Shown here piece after piece: positions 55,292 to 63,220 of a stretch of 64,000 bases of DNA. Position 1 is the first letter of the stretch; every line of letters starts with the position of its first letter. A program made the position numbers and the translations under genes. The notes under the pieces are model-generated. The model did not search any database and was not told the origin of the DNA. It saw only the letters and a program-made list of their open reading frames with translations. The stretch is from Trichormus variabilis 0441 (GTDB lineage: Bacteria; Cyanobacteriota; Cyanobacteriia; Cyanobacteriales; Nostocaceae): the NCBI RefSeq assembly GCF_009856605.1, contig NZ_CP047242.1, forward strand, positions 5,584,501 to 5,648,500, in the 5' to 3' direction.

Positions 55292-56948
55292 GAGTGAACT
55301 GGTTAAAATTCCTAATGGAGAACTAGCAGTTATTGCCAGATATATAGATCAAAAACTGCCAGAATACAACACTAATCCATTAATTCAGGCATTACCTCCT
55401 ATCCTATCAGCAGCAGAATTTATAGATAAAGTAGCCAGAGAACCAAATTTTGATGAACAAGAGAGAGAGCTAGAACCACATTATAGATTTCATTGTATTG
55501 AGAGGTTATCTAGATATTTTGACCCTCAAAATAAAACTCTTGAATTACAAAAAGTTATTTGTACGCTTATCATGACAGGCTATCTGTCAAGGAACCTTTT
55601 AAAACCTGAATATGCAAATCGCTCTAGGCAAATTTATAATGCAATAGGTAATGGAGGAGGTAAAAATTTAGAAAACTATGTTAATCTTCCTACATCTGCG
55701 TCCGGCTTAACTCTAATTGGCCCATCAGGTATTGGAAAGACTACAAATTTCAAAAATATTCTTGAGCTTTATCCCCAAATAATTTTTCATCCTGATTATA
55801 GTGTTTACCAAATAGTTTGGCTGCGGGTAGATTGCCCTAAAACTTTAAAGGGGTTATGTATAGATACTTTTGCAGGTATCGATAAATTGTTAGGAACTAA
55901 TTTATTAAAGAAATTTAACCCAGCACGCACATCTGAAGATTATCTATTGGCTCAACTTGCACAAACAGCACACACTCATCATCTAGGAGTTTTGGTGATT
56001 GATGAAATACAAAATTTAGCAACTGCAAAAAGAAATAGAGACGAAATATTAAATTTTTTAGTAAAGCTCGATAATACTATTGGAATTCCAGTTATTCGTG
56101 TAGGTACGAATGAAGCCATTAGTTTTCTTCAAGGTAATCTTAGAAATGCTAGAAGAAATACTGGAGAAGGAAGTAGAATGTGGGATAGAATGGTAAATAA
56201 TGATGAATGGTGTTACTTTTTAGAAGGAATATGGGAATACCAATGGACAAAAACACCTGTTCATTTCTCGGATGAAATAAAAGAAGTTTTTTATGATGAA
56301 AGCCAGGGAATTATTGATATTGCTATAAAACTTTACAAAATGGTTCAATGGAGAGCGATTTCAATAGGTGACCAAGAAATTATTACGGTTGATCTGATTC
56401 GTCAAGTAGCTAAAGAAGGATTGTATTTAGTAAAGCCAATGCTAGATGCAATTAGGTTAGGGGACAGAGAGTGGATGATTAAATATAAGGATATTGCTCC
56501 TCTCGATATTACGGAATATCACAATAGATGTGTATCTGAGATTGATGCTAAAGATTTGACAGAGATTAAGAGATTAGCTAAAAAGCAGCAGAATCAGCAG
56601 AAAGTATCTCCGAAGCTCAATTATGTAATTAGTGAGCTGTTGAAATTGGAAGTAGAATCTGGTAAAGCAAAGGAATGTGCAGAACAAATTGTTTATAGTC
56701 ATGAAGATCCAGACATTCCAATTCCATCTTTAGTTAATAAGGCATATGCTCTTGCTTTGCAAGGATGTCAAGTAAATGAGAGTCTTGCTAAAACAAGTAC
56801 CAGGAAAGCTAAATTAAAGACAAAGTACCAAGAGAATGATATTCGGCGAATTGTCGAGAATGCCAAGAAAGACAAAAAATCTGCATACGAGGATTTGAAA
56901 TTAGCAGGTATAATCAAAAATCCAGTTGAAGATTTTATCAATATTTAG
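55278..56948 (+). CDS. tnsC: AAA+ transposition regulator TnsC
   Basis: TnsC is the ATP-dependent link between target selectors (TnsD or TniQ-Cascade) and the TnsAB transposase. The 556-residue protein starts at a GTG with CAGGAGCG upstream and overlaps tnsB by 14 bases. It has Walker A GPSGIGKTT at 148-156 and Walker B GVLVIDE at 237-243, flanked by N-terminal and long C-terminal extensions. Its size is like that of Tn7 TnsC and larger than the short TnsC of type V-K elements. tniQ starts 7 bases after the stop. Confidence 0.95.
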   Translation: MDRIESELVKIPNGELAVIARYIDQKLPEYNTNPLIQALPPILSAAEFIDKVAREPNFDEQERELEPHYRFHCIERLSRYFDPQNKTLELQKVICTLIMTGYLSRNLLKPEYANRSRQIYNAIGNGGGKNLENYVNLPTSASGLTLIGPSGIGKTTNFKNILELYPQIIFHPDYSVYQIVWLRVDCPKTLKGLCIDTFAGIDKLLGTNLLKKFNPARTSEDYLLAQLAQTAHTHHLGVLVIDEIQNLATAKRNRDEILNFLVKLDNTIGIPVIRVGTNEAISFLQGNLRNARRNTGEGSRMWDRMVNNDEWCYFLEGIWEYQWTKTPVHFSDEIKEVFYDESQGIIDIAIKLYKMVQWRAISIGDQEIITVDLIRQVAKEGLYLVKPMLDAIRLGDREWMIKYKDIAPLDITEYHNRCVSEIDAKDLTEIKRLAKKQQNQQKVSPKLNYVISELLKLEVESGKAKECAEQIVYSHEDPDIPIPSLVNKAYALALQGCQVNESLAKTSTRKAKLKTKYQENDIRRIVENAKKDKKSAYEDLKLAGIIKNPVEDFINI

Positions 56949-56955
56949 CTTCTAA

Positions 56956-57906
56956 ATGCTTAGTTTTTTCCCAACTCTGTATCCCGATGAACTTTTATAT
57001 AGCACTTTAGCTAGATACCATATTCGGAGTGGAAATAAAAGTTTCAAGCAAACTGACTTAGAGCTATTCGGTTACAGTTCCCAACAAATATGCAAAATTA
57101 CCTTAACTAATAATTTAAATTATTTAGTGAAAAACTTACCTTTACGCTCCCAGCAAAAAGTTGAGAATTTACTACAAAATCATACTTTATATTCCTTTTA
57201 TGCAACTTTATTAATGCCGCAGGAGGCTTGGCTGCTGAAAAACTCAATGAGTAATAAATTCAGTGGGTCTATACTAGATTTTGCTAAAGTGGCTAATAAT
57301 TCTAGTGATGATTCAAAAAAATTTTTAAAATTTTGCCCTGAATGTTTAGAGAAAGATACCCAAAAGTATGGTGAACCTTACTGGCATAGAATACATCAAG
57401 TCCCTGGCATTTTAGTTTGTCCAATTCATCGTGTTGTTTTACACAATAGCTGTATAGAAGTTGAATCGAAAGGCATACATTATCATGCTGCCAGCATAGA
57501 TAATTGTTTATTAGCAAATAATGTGAAAAAATTGACAAATAAAACTGTAGAAACACTTTCAATACTGGCACATGATATTAATTGGCTAATTCATAGCAGT
57601 TTTGCCTTTCAAGGTTTGGCTTGGCTTCGCGCTCAGTACCAGCGTTACTTATTGGATAAAGGACTGCTAAAAACCTTTGCTGGTGGCAAGTTTAAGTTTA
57701 ATGATTGTGGTTTTGCCCAGCTTATATTTGAGTTTTATGGTCAAGAATCCTTAGAAGCCCTCAATCCAAAGCTGACCCAAAATCAAGGTAAATATTTTTC
57801 TCACTGCTTGTTTGGATGCGACTTAAACCCAGCAATTGACCGCATAACTCATATCTTAATGATAAAATTTTTAGCAAATTCTATAGAAGAGTTCTTTCAG
57901 TCATAA
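56956..57906 (+). CDS. tniQ: TniQ, target-selection adaptor (short TniQ/TnsD family member)
   Basis: The 316-residue protein starts with FFPTLYPDELLYSTLARYHIRSG, the TniQ-family signature. A zinc-finger set follows: C127-x2-C130, H144/H147 (YWHRIHQ) and C155-x2-H158. The short length, without an extended C-terminal DNA-binding region, suggests the Cascade-linked TniQ rather than the glmS-binding TnsD. It lies between tnsC and cas6. The alternative that this is the homing protein and the gene at 63221 the Cascade adaptor cannot be excluded without the full length of the latter. Confidence 0.85.
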   Translation: MLSFFPTLYPDELLYSTLARYHIRSGNKSFKQTDLELFGYSSQQICKITLTNNLNYLVKNLPLRSQQKVENLLQNHTLYSFYATLLMPQEAWLLKNSMSNKFSGSILDFAKVANNSSDDSKKFLKFCPECLEKDTQKYGEPYWHRIHQVPGILVCPIHRVVLHNSCIEVESKGIHYHAASIDNCLLANNVKKLTNKTVETLSILAHDINWLIHSSFAFQGLAWLRAQYQRYLLDKGLLKTFAGGKFKFNDCGFAQLIFEFYGQESLEALNPKLTQNQGKYFSHCLFGCDLNPAIDRITHILMIKFLANSIEEFFQS

Positions 57907-58074
57907 TCTTCATATACAAAATTTAACTAAATTAATAAAAAGCAATAATAACTAATCAAAATTATTTTTATTGATTATTATTTTAAGTATTTTCAGATTA
58001 GTGAATCAGGTAATCTAAGTAATAAGGTAGTTATTTCATACCTGGTTGTATCTGCTTAAATCTGCTATATAAAA

Positions 58075-58758
58075 ATGATTATTGATAGTAACTTAGTTAC
58101 GCAGCTTCCCTCAGAATCATCTTCAAAGCCAAGAGAGCTTTTAATGTCTCAGTTTCCATATATGGATTTAACTTTTAGCCTTACGGGTGAGACATTACCT
58201 TTCGACCACGGCTATGAATTATTTTCTGCGATCGCCCACTTTGAACCCAAACTACATACATTAGACACGTTGGGAATTCAGACCATTGCAGGTATTCCCA
58301 AGGATGGTGTAATTAATCTGACCCAAAATTCTAGGCTTCGTATTCGGATACCAGTAAATCAGGTACGTTTGGTTTATCCATTGGCGGGTAAGTCACTGAG
58401 AATTGGCAAGCATACAATTCGTTTGGGTATTCCTGACATCTGTTTGCTTCAACCTGCGGAGAAACTGCGATCGCGCATTGTGGTAATAAGAGGCTATGAA
58501 GAACCTGAAAGTTTTTTAGTCGTAGCGCAGCGTCAGCTAGAACAACTGGGTATCCAAGCAATTGCTAGCATTCCCACCAAAGCCAATGGCAAACCAATAC
58601 GTAGGACTATCAAAATTAAGCGATTTACAGTCGTGGGTTTTGGATTAGAAGTTATAAATTTAAGCGATGAAGACTCACTGAGGTTGCAAATACATGGTGT
58701 AGGAGGAAAGCAAAAGATGGGTTGTGGACTCTTCATGCCTATTAAGGAAAGGCAATAG
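58075..58758 (+). CDS. cas6: CRISPR RNA endonuclease Cas6 (type I-B, Cmx6-like)
   Basis: Cas6 cuts the CRISPR transcript within the repeat and holds the 3' hairpin of the guide. The 227-residue protein ends with the glycine-rich loop GVGGKQKMGCGLFMP, characteristic of the second RAMP fold. It starts with FPYMDLTFSLTGETLPFDHGYELFSAIAHFEP, where the histidine in AIAHFEP is a candidate catalytic residue. The first 23 residues may not be translated, since an ATG at 58144 (MSQFPYMDLTF) is closer to the domain. It is the first cas gene, 168 bases after tniQ, perhaps with its own promoter. Confidence 0.88.
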   Translation: MIIDSNLVTQLPSESSSKPRELLMSQFPYMDLTFSLTGETLPFDHGYELFSAIAHFEPKLHTLDTLGIQTIAGIPKDGVINLTQNSRLRIRIPVNQVRLVYPLAGKSLRIGKHTIRLGIPDICLLQPAEKLRSRIVVIRGYEEPESFLVVAQRQLEQLGIQAIASIPTKANGKPIRRTIKIKRFTVVGFGLEVINLSDEDSLRLQIHGVGGKQKMGCGLFMPIKERQ

Positions 58759-58775
58759 CAATTACTCGAAAGCAG

Positions 58776-60314
58776 ATGATGAAGAGAGCAGATAACCCCA
58801 AAATTCAGCTTAATCTCGGCGATCCTAGTATGACTTTATTGCATCGTGCTGGGGTTGCAGGACTTTGGATGACGCTCAAAAAACTGGAAAAAATCTATCC
58901 AACACCTGCTGAACGTATTGGTAATTTAACTTGGTTGCTAACCCCTCACTATATCAATCTTGATTGGGAAGGACAGGATTTCACAGTTTTAGACTGGTTG
59001 CTGAAGCAATCATTTCAAATCAGCGATGAGGGTTTAATTTCCCTGACAGGGTTAGATTCTCAAAACATGGATATTCAAAATCAAATAATTATCCATCAAG
59101 GTATCACAGCCACTTTTACACAACATAATAAATTTTTTAAGTCTGCGGGTCAACAATCTAAGCAACTAATTATTGATGGTATTCAGGTTAGGGTTGATTA
59201 TAAGAAAGCTGCTTCCTATGCTCATCAACATTTTGCTAAACATTTATGTGACCAGTACGGACAATTGCTAAAAGAGCCAATTGGTATCAGGGGATGGCTC
59301 TATCCAGGAGCAGTAGTTCGCCATTATGCTTTTAAAGAACAAACAGCATTTGAAGAAAAAGCAGAATATGCTCTAGCGTTGTTGTTCGCTCCTATGGCTT
59401 GTCAATATTTTGTGCTGCGATCGCACACCGAACCATCACATACAAACTATGTTTTGGTTATTCCTGAAGTAATTGATTTAGAACTTTATGCACATTTTTT
59501 GTGGTGTTTGGGTAACTTAGATTATAAACATTTTCACGTATCTAGCTTAGGAGATGCTGGATTAAAATTTCTTAATTATAAAACAACACAAATGCCTACT
59601 TCCAATTTTTTAAAACGATGTCAAATAATCTTTTTTAGTACAAAAGCTTGGTCAGAACAGCAAAAAACTCGTGCAGAAATAGCAATCATAGAATTAAATT
59701 CTTCAGTTAATTATCTTTATAAGCTTAGTTGTATTTGTTTTCCAGAATGTCAAATTGTTTTATATAAAAATCAACATTATTTGCTTCCAAGTTTAATAAA
59801 AGGAATAATCGCCAATAATCTAGCAATGGGTCGGTCTTGGTGGGCTAATTGGATTTCATTTATTAAAAATAAAAAATCATTTAAACAATTTACTGATGAG
59901 TATAAAGGAATTAATAAGATGATTCAGGACTCAGAATGGGATATAGAAGCTCAAAAGCTATTTATTCAAGCTTGTCATGAAGCATTAAGAAAAATATATG
60001 CCAAAATTTATAGCAGAACAAAAGAAGGTGAATACGCTCAAATAGAACGAGAAAATACACGCATTTTATCTCAGTTAAAACGCTGCACCAATACTGACAA
60101 TTTCCGAAAATTTATTGCAGAGTTTTGGGGAAGGGCAGGGCAAATAGCAATTCTGGAAGAACATTGGATGGAATTACTTCCATTGACTACAGGGATAGGC
60201 AATTGGAAAGTGGCCAGGGACTTAACTTTTATTGCAATGGCTAGCTACCCAAAGAATAAAATAACAGAGGTAGAGGTAAAACCATCACAAATATCGGAGC
60301 TAAATACTGAATAA
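58776..60314 (+). CDS. cas8: Cascade large subunit Cas8 (type I-B, Cmx8-like)
   Basis: The 512-residue protein matches the type I-MYXAN Cas8 family found in type I-B systems: MTLLHRAGVAGLWMTLKKLEKIY near the N-terminus, then WLYPGAVVRHYAFKEQTAF and a C-terminal helical part (RKFIAEFWGRAGQIAILEEHWMELLP). It would recognise the PAM and start target unwinding. No HD nuclease or helicase domain is present. It follows cas6 by 17 bases and precedes cas7 by 58 bases. Confidence 0.85.
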   Translation: MMKRADNPKIQLNLGDPSMTLLHRAGVAGLWMTLKKLEKIYPTPAERIGNLTWLLTPHYINLDWEGQDFTVLDWLLKQSFQISDEGLISLTGLDSQNMDIQNQIIIHQGITATFTQHNKFFKSAGQQSKQLIIDGIQVRVDYKKAASYAHQHFAKHLCDQYGQLLKEPIGIRGWLYPGAVVRHYAFKEQTAFEEKAEYALALLFAPMACQYFVLRSHTEPSHTNYVLVIPEVIDLELYAHFLWCLGNLDYKHFHVSSLGDAGLKFLNYKTTQMPTSNFLKRCQIIFFSTKAWSEQQKTRAEIAIIELNSSVNYLYKLSCICFPECQIVLYKNQHYLLPSLIKGIIANNLAMGRSWWANWISFIKNKKSFKQFTDEYKGINKMIQDSEWDIEAQKLFIQACHEALRKIYAKIYSRTKEGEYAQIERENTRILSQLKRCTNTDNFRKFIAEFWGRAGQIAILEEHWMELLPLTTGIGNWKVARDLTFIAMASYPKNKITEVEVKPSQISELNTE

Positions 60315-60372
60315 ACTTCATATTTTTTGATTTGATTAAGAACAAAATATTAATTGTTTAGGTAATGGTGGA

Positions 60373-61347
60373 ATGTTTCATCTGTTTGGTAATATTTTGA
60401 CTAGTTATGGAACCGCCGCTAATAATCGTGGTGAAAATGAAGGTAATACCACTACGTTACAAAAATTAATTTGGAAAGGTGAAGTTCACTCTACTGTTTC
60501 ATCTGAGGCAATTCGTTGGGCATTGCGATATTATTGGCAAAATGCTGGCTATCCTGTGAATAGACGTTGGGATGAAAATGCTCAACCAGTACCCGATCAC
60601 ATCTTGCAAGATCCTAATTTTGATGATATTCGCTTCATTGATGATGATGTCTTGGGATTTATGCAAGCGGAAGCAGCAAAAGTTGAAGCAGCAGTTGAAT
60701 CCGAAGTTGAAATCCAGAACTCAACTCAAGATGAGGACAAAAAACTTTCTCAAGGTAAGGAGAAAGAAACTGCAAAACGTAAGCGTAAGGAAAAACCTAA
60801 AGGGAAAATAACTACTAGACGAGGTGTATTAGAAGTCACTCGTGCAGTTTCAACAATTCCTTATGCTGGTGATCTTACTTTCAATGCTATGAGTGGAAAG
60901 AAAGGACGAACATCTCTTTATTCTACAGAAGTTCATGCTACTCGATATCAATATGGCTTCGCATTAACACCCAATAGCCTCAAAGATAAATCTCGCATTA
61001 ATGCTGTCCTCGATAGCTTAATTTCTATTGGAGAAGTGGCAGGAAATCACGCTCGTTTTCTCTATGATTTTTCTCCTGATAGCATCATATTACGGTGGAC
61101 ACACGATTTCTCACCTCGGTTACTTTACTGTTTTGAAGAAGATGAACTTAGAAATATATCAACACCGGATTTAGTAAGGCGGGTAGAATCTGGAGATATA
61201 GACCCTAAAGAATTATGGATAGGAGGGGCAATTTCTAGCACTCTGGAAGATTTAGGGGCAAATGTGTTTCCCGGAGTGAAGACAACAGTTGAAGCATTAA
61301 AACAGGTGATTATTGAAGATTTGCAGTTGTCGTTAAGGAGTTCATGA
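60373..61347 (+). CDS. cas7: Cascade backbone subunit Cas7 (DevR-like)
   Basis: Cas7 coats the guide RNA in multiple copies. The 324-residue protein begins FHLFGNILTSYGTAANNRGENEG, followed by VHSTVSSEAIRWALRYYWQNAGYP, typical of the DevR/Cas7 family. Residues about 105-155 form a highly charged Glu/Lys linker, longer than in canonical members, before the TRRGVLEVTRAVSTIPYAGD beta region. It ends one base before cas5, suggesting translational coupling. Confidence 0.9.
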   Translation: MFHLFGNILTSYGTAANNRGENEGNTTTLQKLIWKGEVHSTVSSEAIRWALRYYWQNAGYPVNRRWDENAQPVPDHILQDPNFDDIRFIDDDVLGFMQAEAAKVEAAVESEVEIQNSTQDEDKKLSQGKEKETAKRKRKEKPKGKITTRRGVLEVTRAVSTIPYAGDLTFNAMSGKKGRTSLYSTEVHATRYQYGFALTPNSLKDKSRINAVLDSLISIGEVAGNHARFLYDFSPDSIILRWTHDFSPRLLYCFEEDELRNISTPDLVRRVESGDIDPKELWIGGAISSTLEDLGANVFPGVKTTVEALKQVIIEDLQLSLRSS

Positions 61348-61348
61348 T

Positions 61349-61981
61349 ATGACGACAATTGCCTTAAAAGTAGAAGTTCCCATAGCTTGTTTTCGGCAGT
61401 CTCGTGCTAGGGAATATGGCGAAACTTACCCTGTACCACCACCATCGACAGTATATGGAATGTTACTATCTCTTGTTGGAGAAGTGGATAGATACAAACA
61501 CTGCGGTGTGAAGCTGGCGATCGCACTTCTATCTGAACCAGAAAAGTCAACTGTTATTCGCACCTTTCACCGATTTAAGACGAAGAATATCCATGACTCT
61601 AAAAATAATAAACCTGATTATCAGGAGTTATTAACTAATATAGAATTTATAGTTTGGGTGGATGCTGGAGTAGATAAAGCTAAACCAAATTTAGTGGAAC
61701 GTTTAGCAGAGGCATTGACTAACCCGGCTTCTATTAATAGGTTTGGTGGATTATGTTTAGGTGAAAGTCGGGATTTAGTGAATGATGTTACCCTTTTACC
61801 TAAAAATTACTATGCAGAATCAATGCGATGGTTAATTCGAGATGAATATGGGTTACTAACTTTACCTTACTGGGTAGACCATGTAGGTTCGCGGGGAACG
61901 CGATGGCTACGTTACGAGATTCAGAAATGTCCAGTCTTTCAACCACCTGAATTATCTTGGACTTCAGTTCAAAGTAATTAG
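61349..61981 (+). CDS. cas5: Cascade subunit Cas5 (DevS-like)
   Basis: Cas5 caps the 5' handle of the guide RNA. The 210-residue protein starts ATTIALKVEVPIACFRQSRAREYGETYPVPPPSTVYGMLLSLVG in pattern (RAMP strand followed by the P-rich loop and Y-G-M-L-L-S-L), a DevS/Cas5 hallmark. It begins one base after cas7. It is the last cas gene; the CRISPR array starts 276 bases downstream. No cas1, cas2 or cas3 gene follows. Confidence 0.9.
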   Translation: MTTIALKVEVPIACFRQSRAREYGETYPVPPPSTVYGMLLSLVGEVDRYKHCGVKLAIALLSEPEKSTVIRTFHRFKTKNIHDSKNNKPDYQELLTNIEFIVWVDAGVDKAKPNLVERLAEALTNPASINRFGGLCLGESRDLVNDVTLLPKNYYAESMRWLIRDEYGLLTLPYWVDHVGSRGTRWLRYEIQKCPVFQPPELSWTSVQSN

Positions 61982-62257
61982 AGGATATCTTTACTTTTGC
62001 AAGCACCTCTGCTTGGGAAATTTAAAAACTATAGAAAGTAGCCTTAATTCGTTATTCTACAAGCCTTTTAAGGATTTTATATGCTTCTAGAGTGCTTGCA
62101 ATTTCCTGGAATGCTCTAAATACAAGAGTTAGGAGTGTTAAAAACTTTACTTTTGCTATGAATAGCTATTAATTTTTGCAACTTGGCTAACCTTAAAGAG
62201 TAGGTGCTTGTAAAATTGATGTAGAGCTTAGGCAAGTCAGCAAATGTGGCTATCGCT
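61982..62257 (+). promoter_or_regulatory. CRISPR leader region
   Basis: This 276-base AT-rich gap lies between cas5 and the first repeat and presumably carries the array promoter. No open frame or clear promoter boxes could be assigned by eye. Confidence 0.5.
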
Positions 62258-62436
62258 GTGCTTTAACATTAGATGTCGTTAGGCGTTGAGCAGGGGGCTG
62301 GGTCATCATATTGATCTCGCTCAGTCCGGGTGCTTTAACATTAGATGTCGTTAGGCGTTGAGCAACGATCGCAACCCTTGATTCATGAAATGCTTGGTAG
62401 CGTGCTTTAACATTAGATGTCGTTAGGCGTTGAGCA
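62258..62436 (+). CRISPR. Short CRISPR array: three 35-bp repeats, two 37-bp spacers
   Basis: Identical 35-base repeats are at 62258-62292, 62330-62364 and 62402-62436. Each begins GTGCTTTAACATTAG and ends GGCGTTGAGCA; the ends TGCT and AGCA are complementary, and an internal TTTAAC/GTTAGG stem could be the Cas6 substrate. Spacers (62293-62329 and 62365-62401) are both 37 bases. No match to either was seen elsewhere in the window. With no adaptation genes, the array is unlikely to gain spacers on its own. Confidence 0.95.
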
Positions 62437-62506
62437 GGATTCCCAGAGGCGAATGTATTTACGGGTTATTGTCTTTGCTAGAAATATGTTGTCAGTGAAG
62501 CCAAGA

Positions 62507-62700
62507 TTAGCCCTCTTGATTACCATCATTCCGAGAAATTTTACTGAGAATTTTTTCCCACTGCTGAATCTGGTTCTGTATTTGTAATTGGGGATGGGCT
62601 TCCCCCCGCCGTAGGCGATCGCTCAAATCTTGACTATCATCAACAGACAAATCCTGACCGCTCAATCGCTCACGGTAAAGAGCAATCAGTTCGGTTAGGG
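62507..62700 (-). other. Probable -1 frame extension of the RHH-like gene
   Basis: This open frame of 64 codons plus stop lies directly after the slippery heptamer at 62701-62707. It would add about 63 residues (beginning ALTELIALYRERLSGQD and ending KISRNDGNQEG), hydrophilic and helical. It has no own start codon with a ribosome binding site. Together with the upstream 76-residue frame, a -1 shift would give a protein of about 139 residues. Confidence 0.55.
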
Positions 62701-62925
62701 CTTTTTTATTGCTTGATTATCCTCCTGGGTCAGAGAACTCACATTGACTGGGATCAGCTTTCTGCCAATTCTCTCGACAAACTCAGACCGACTTAAATCC
62801 ATGCTGTCAGCGATCGCATCTAATCCATCAATCCCGGTAGGAGTTAGGGCTAGGTTAACTCTCTTCTTTACCTCATCGTACAGTTCTGGTACGTCTTTTT
62901 GACCTTTTTGCCCTTTCTTACCCAT
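62695..62925 (-). CDS. Ribbon-helix-helix-like DNA-binding protein, possible CAST regulator
   Basis: The 76-residue product has a Lys/Gly-rich start (MGKKGQKGQKDVPELYDEVKK), then RVNLALTPTGIDGLDAIADS and MDLSRSEFVERIGRKL, the strand-helix-helix pattern of Arc/CopG repressors. It lies in the transposon between the CRISPR array and the divergent tnsD-like gene. The frame ends two codons after a perfect A AAA AAG heptamer (62701-62707), and the -1 frame stays open for 64 codons. AGGAGG is 13 bases upstream of the heptamer. Programmed frameshifting or a single-base deletion are both possible. Its target may be the 19-bp repeats at 63010-63064. Confidence 0.65.
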   Translation of the reverse strand: MGKKGQKGQKDVPELYDEVKKRVNLALTPTGIDGLDAIADSMDLSRSEFVERIGRKLIPVNVSSLTQEDNQAIKKP

Positions 62926-63220
62926 TGCCGTCTACTTTTTACATTCCTCCCAATCATAGTAAACACATTCAGCACTTTAAGTTATACATTAAAACTTTTT
63001 CCAACAGGTTAGGTATTGTGTAATGCCTGAGTTGGTTGGATAATATAGGTATTGCGTAATGCCTAAATAGTCATTTTTTTAGGGATATGAGTAACTAATA
63101 CCACCGTTTGGCTTGCCAACATCTAAACGGCTTACTTTTCATGGGCAATCATTAATTGCTGGTTATGTAATTCAAATTAATAAAAATCTGCTAAATGATT
63201 TGGTCATTTTTAACAACTAT
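62926..63220. promoter_or_regulatory. Divergent promoter region between RHH-like gene and tnsD
   Basis: This 295-base region separates the two divergent genes and holds two 19-bp direct repeats. Nothing else was recognised. It probably contains both promoters. Confidence 0.5.
63010..63064. repeat. Two 19-bp operator-like direct repeats
   Basis: TAGGTATTGTGTAATGCCT at 63010-63028 and TAGGTATTGCGTAATGCCT at 63046-63064 differ by one base and are 36 bases apart, start to start. Each has an imperfect palindrome (AGG.ATT....AAT.CCT). Their place between divergent genes suggests repressor binding sites. Confidence 0.65.

Noticed and set aside
62471..62506. Possible degenerate fourth CRISPR repeat after the array
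   Set aside because: GTCTTTGCTAGAAATATGTT shows only about half identity to the repeat and no paired ends; the spacing (34 bases) also differs. Chance similarity is more likely.
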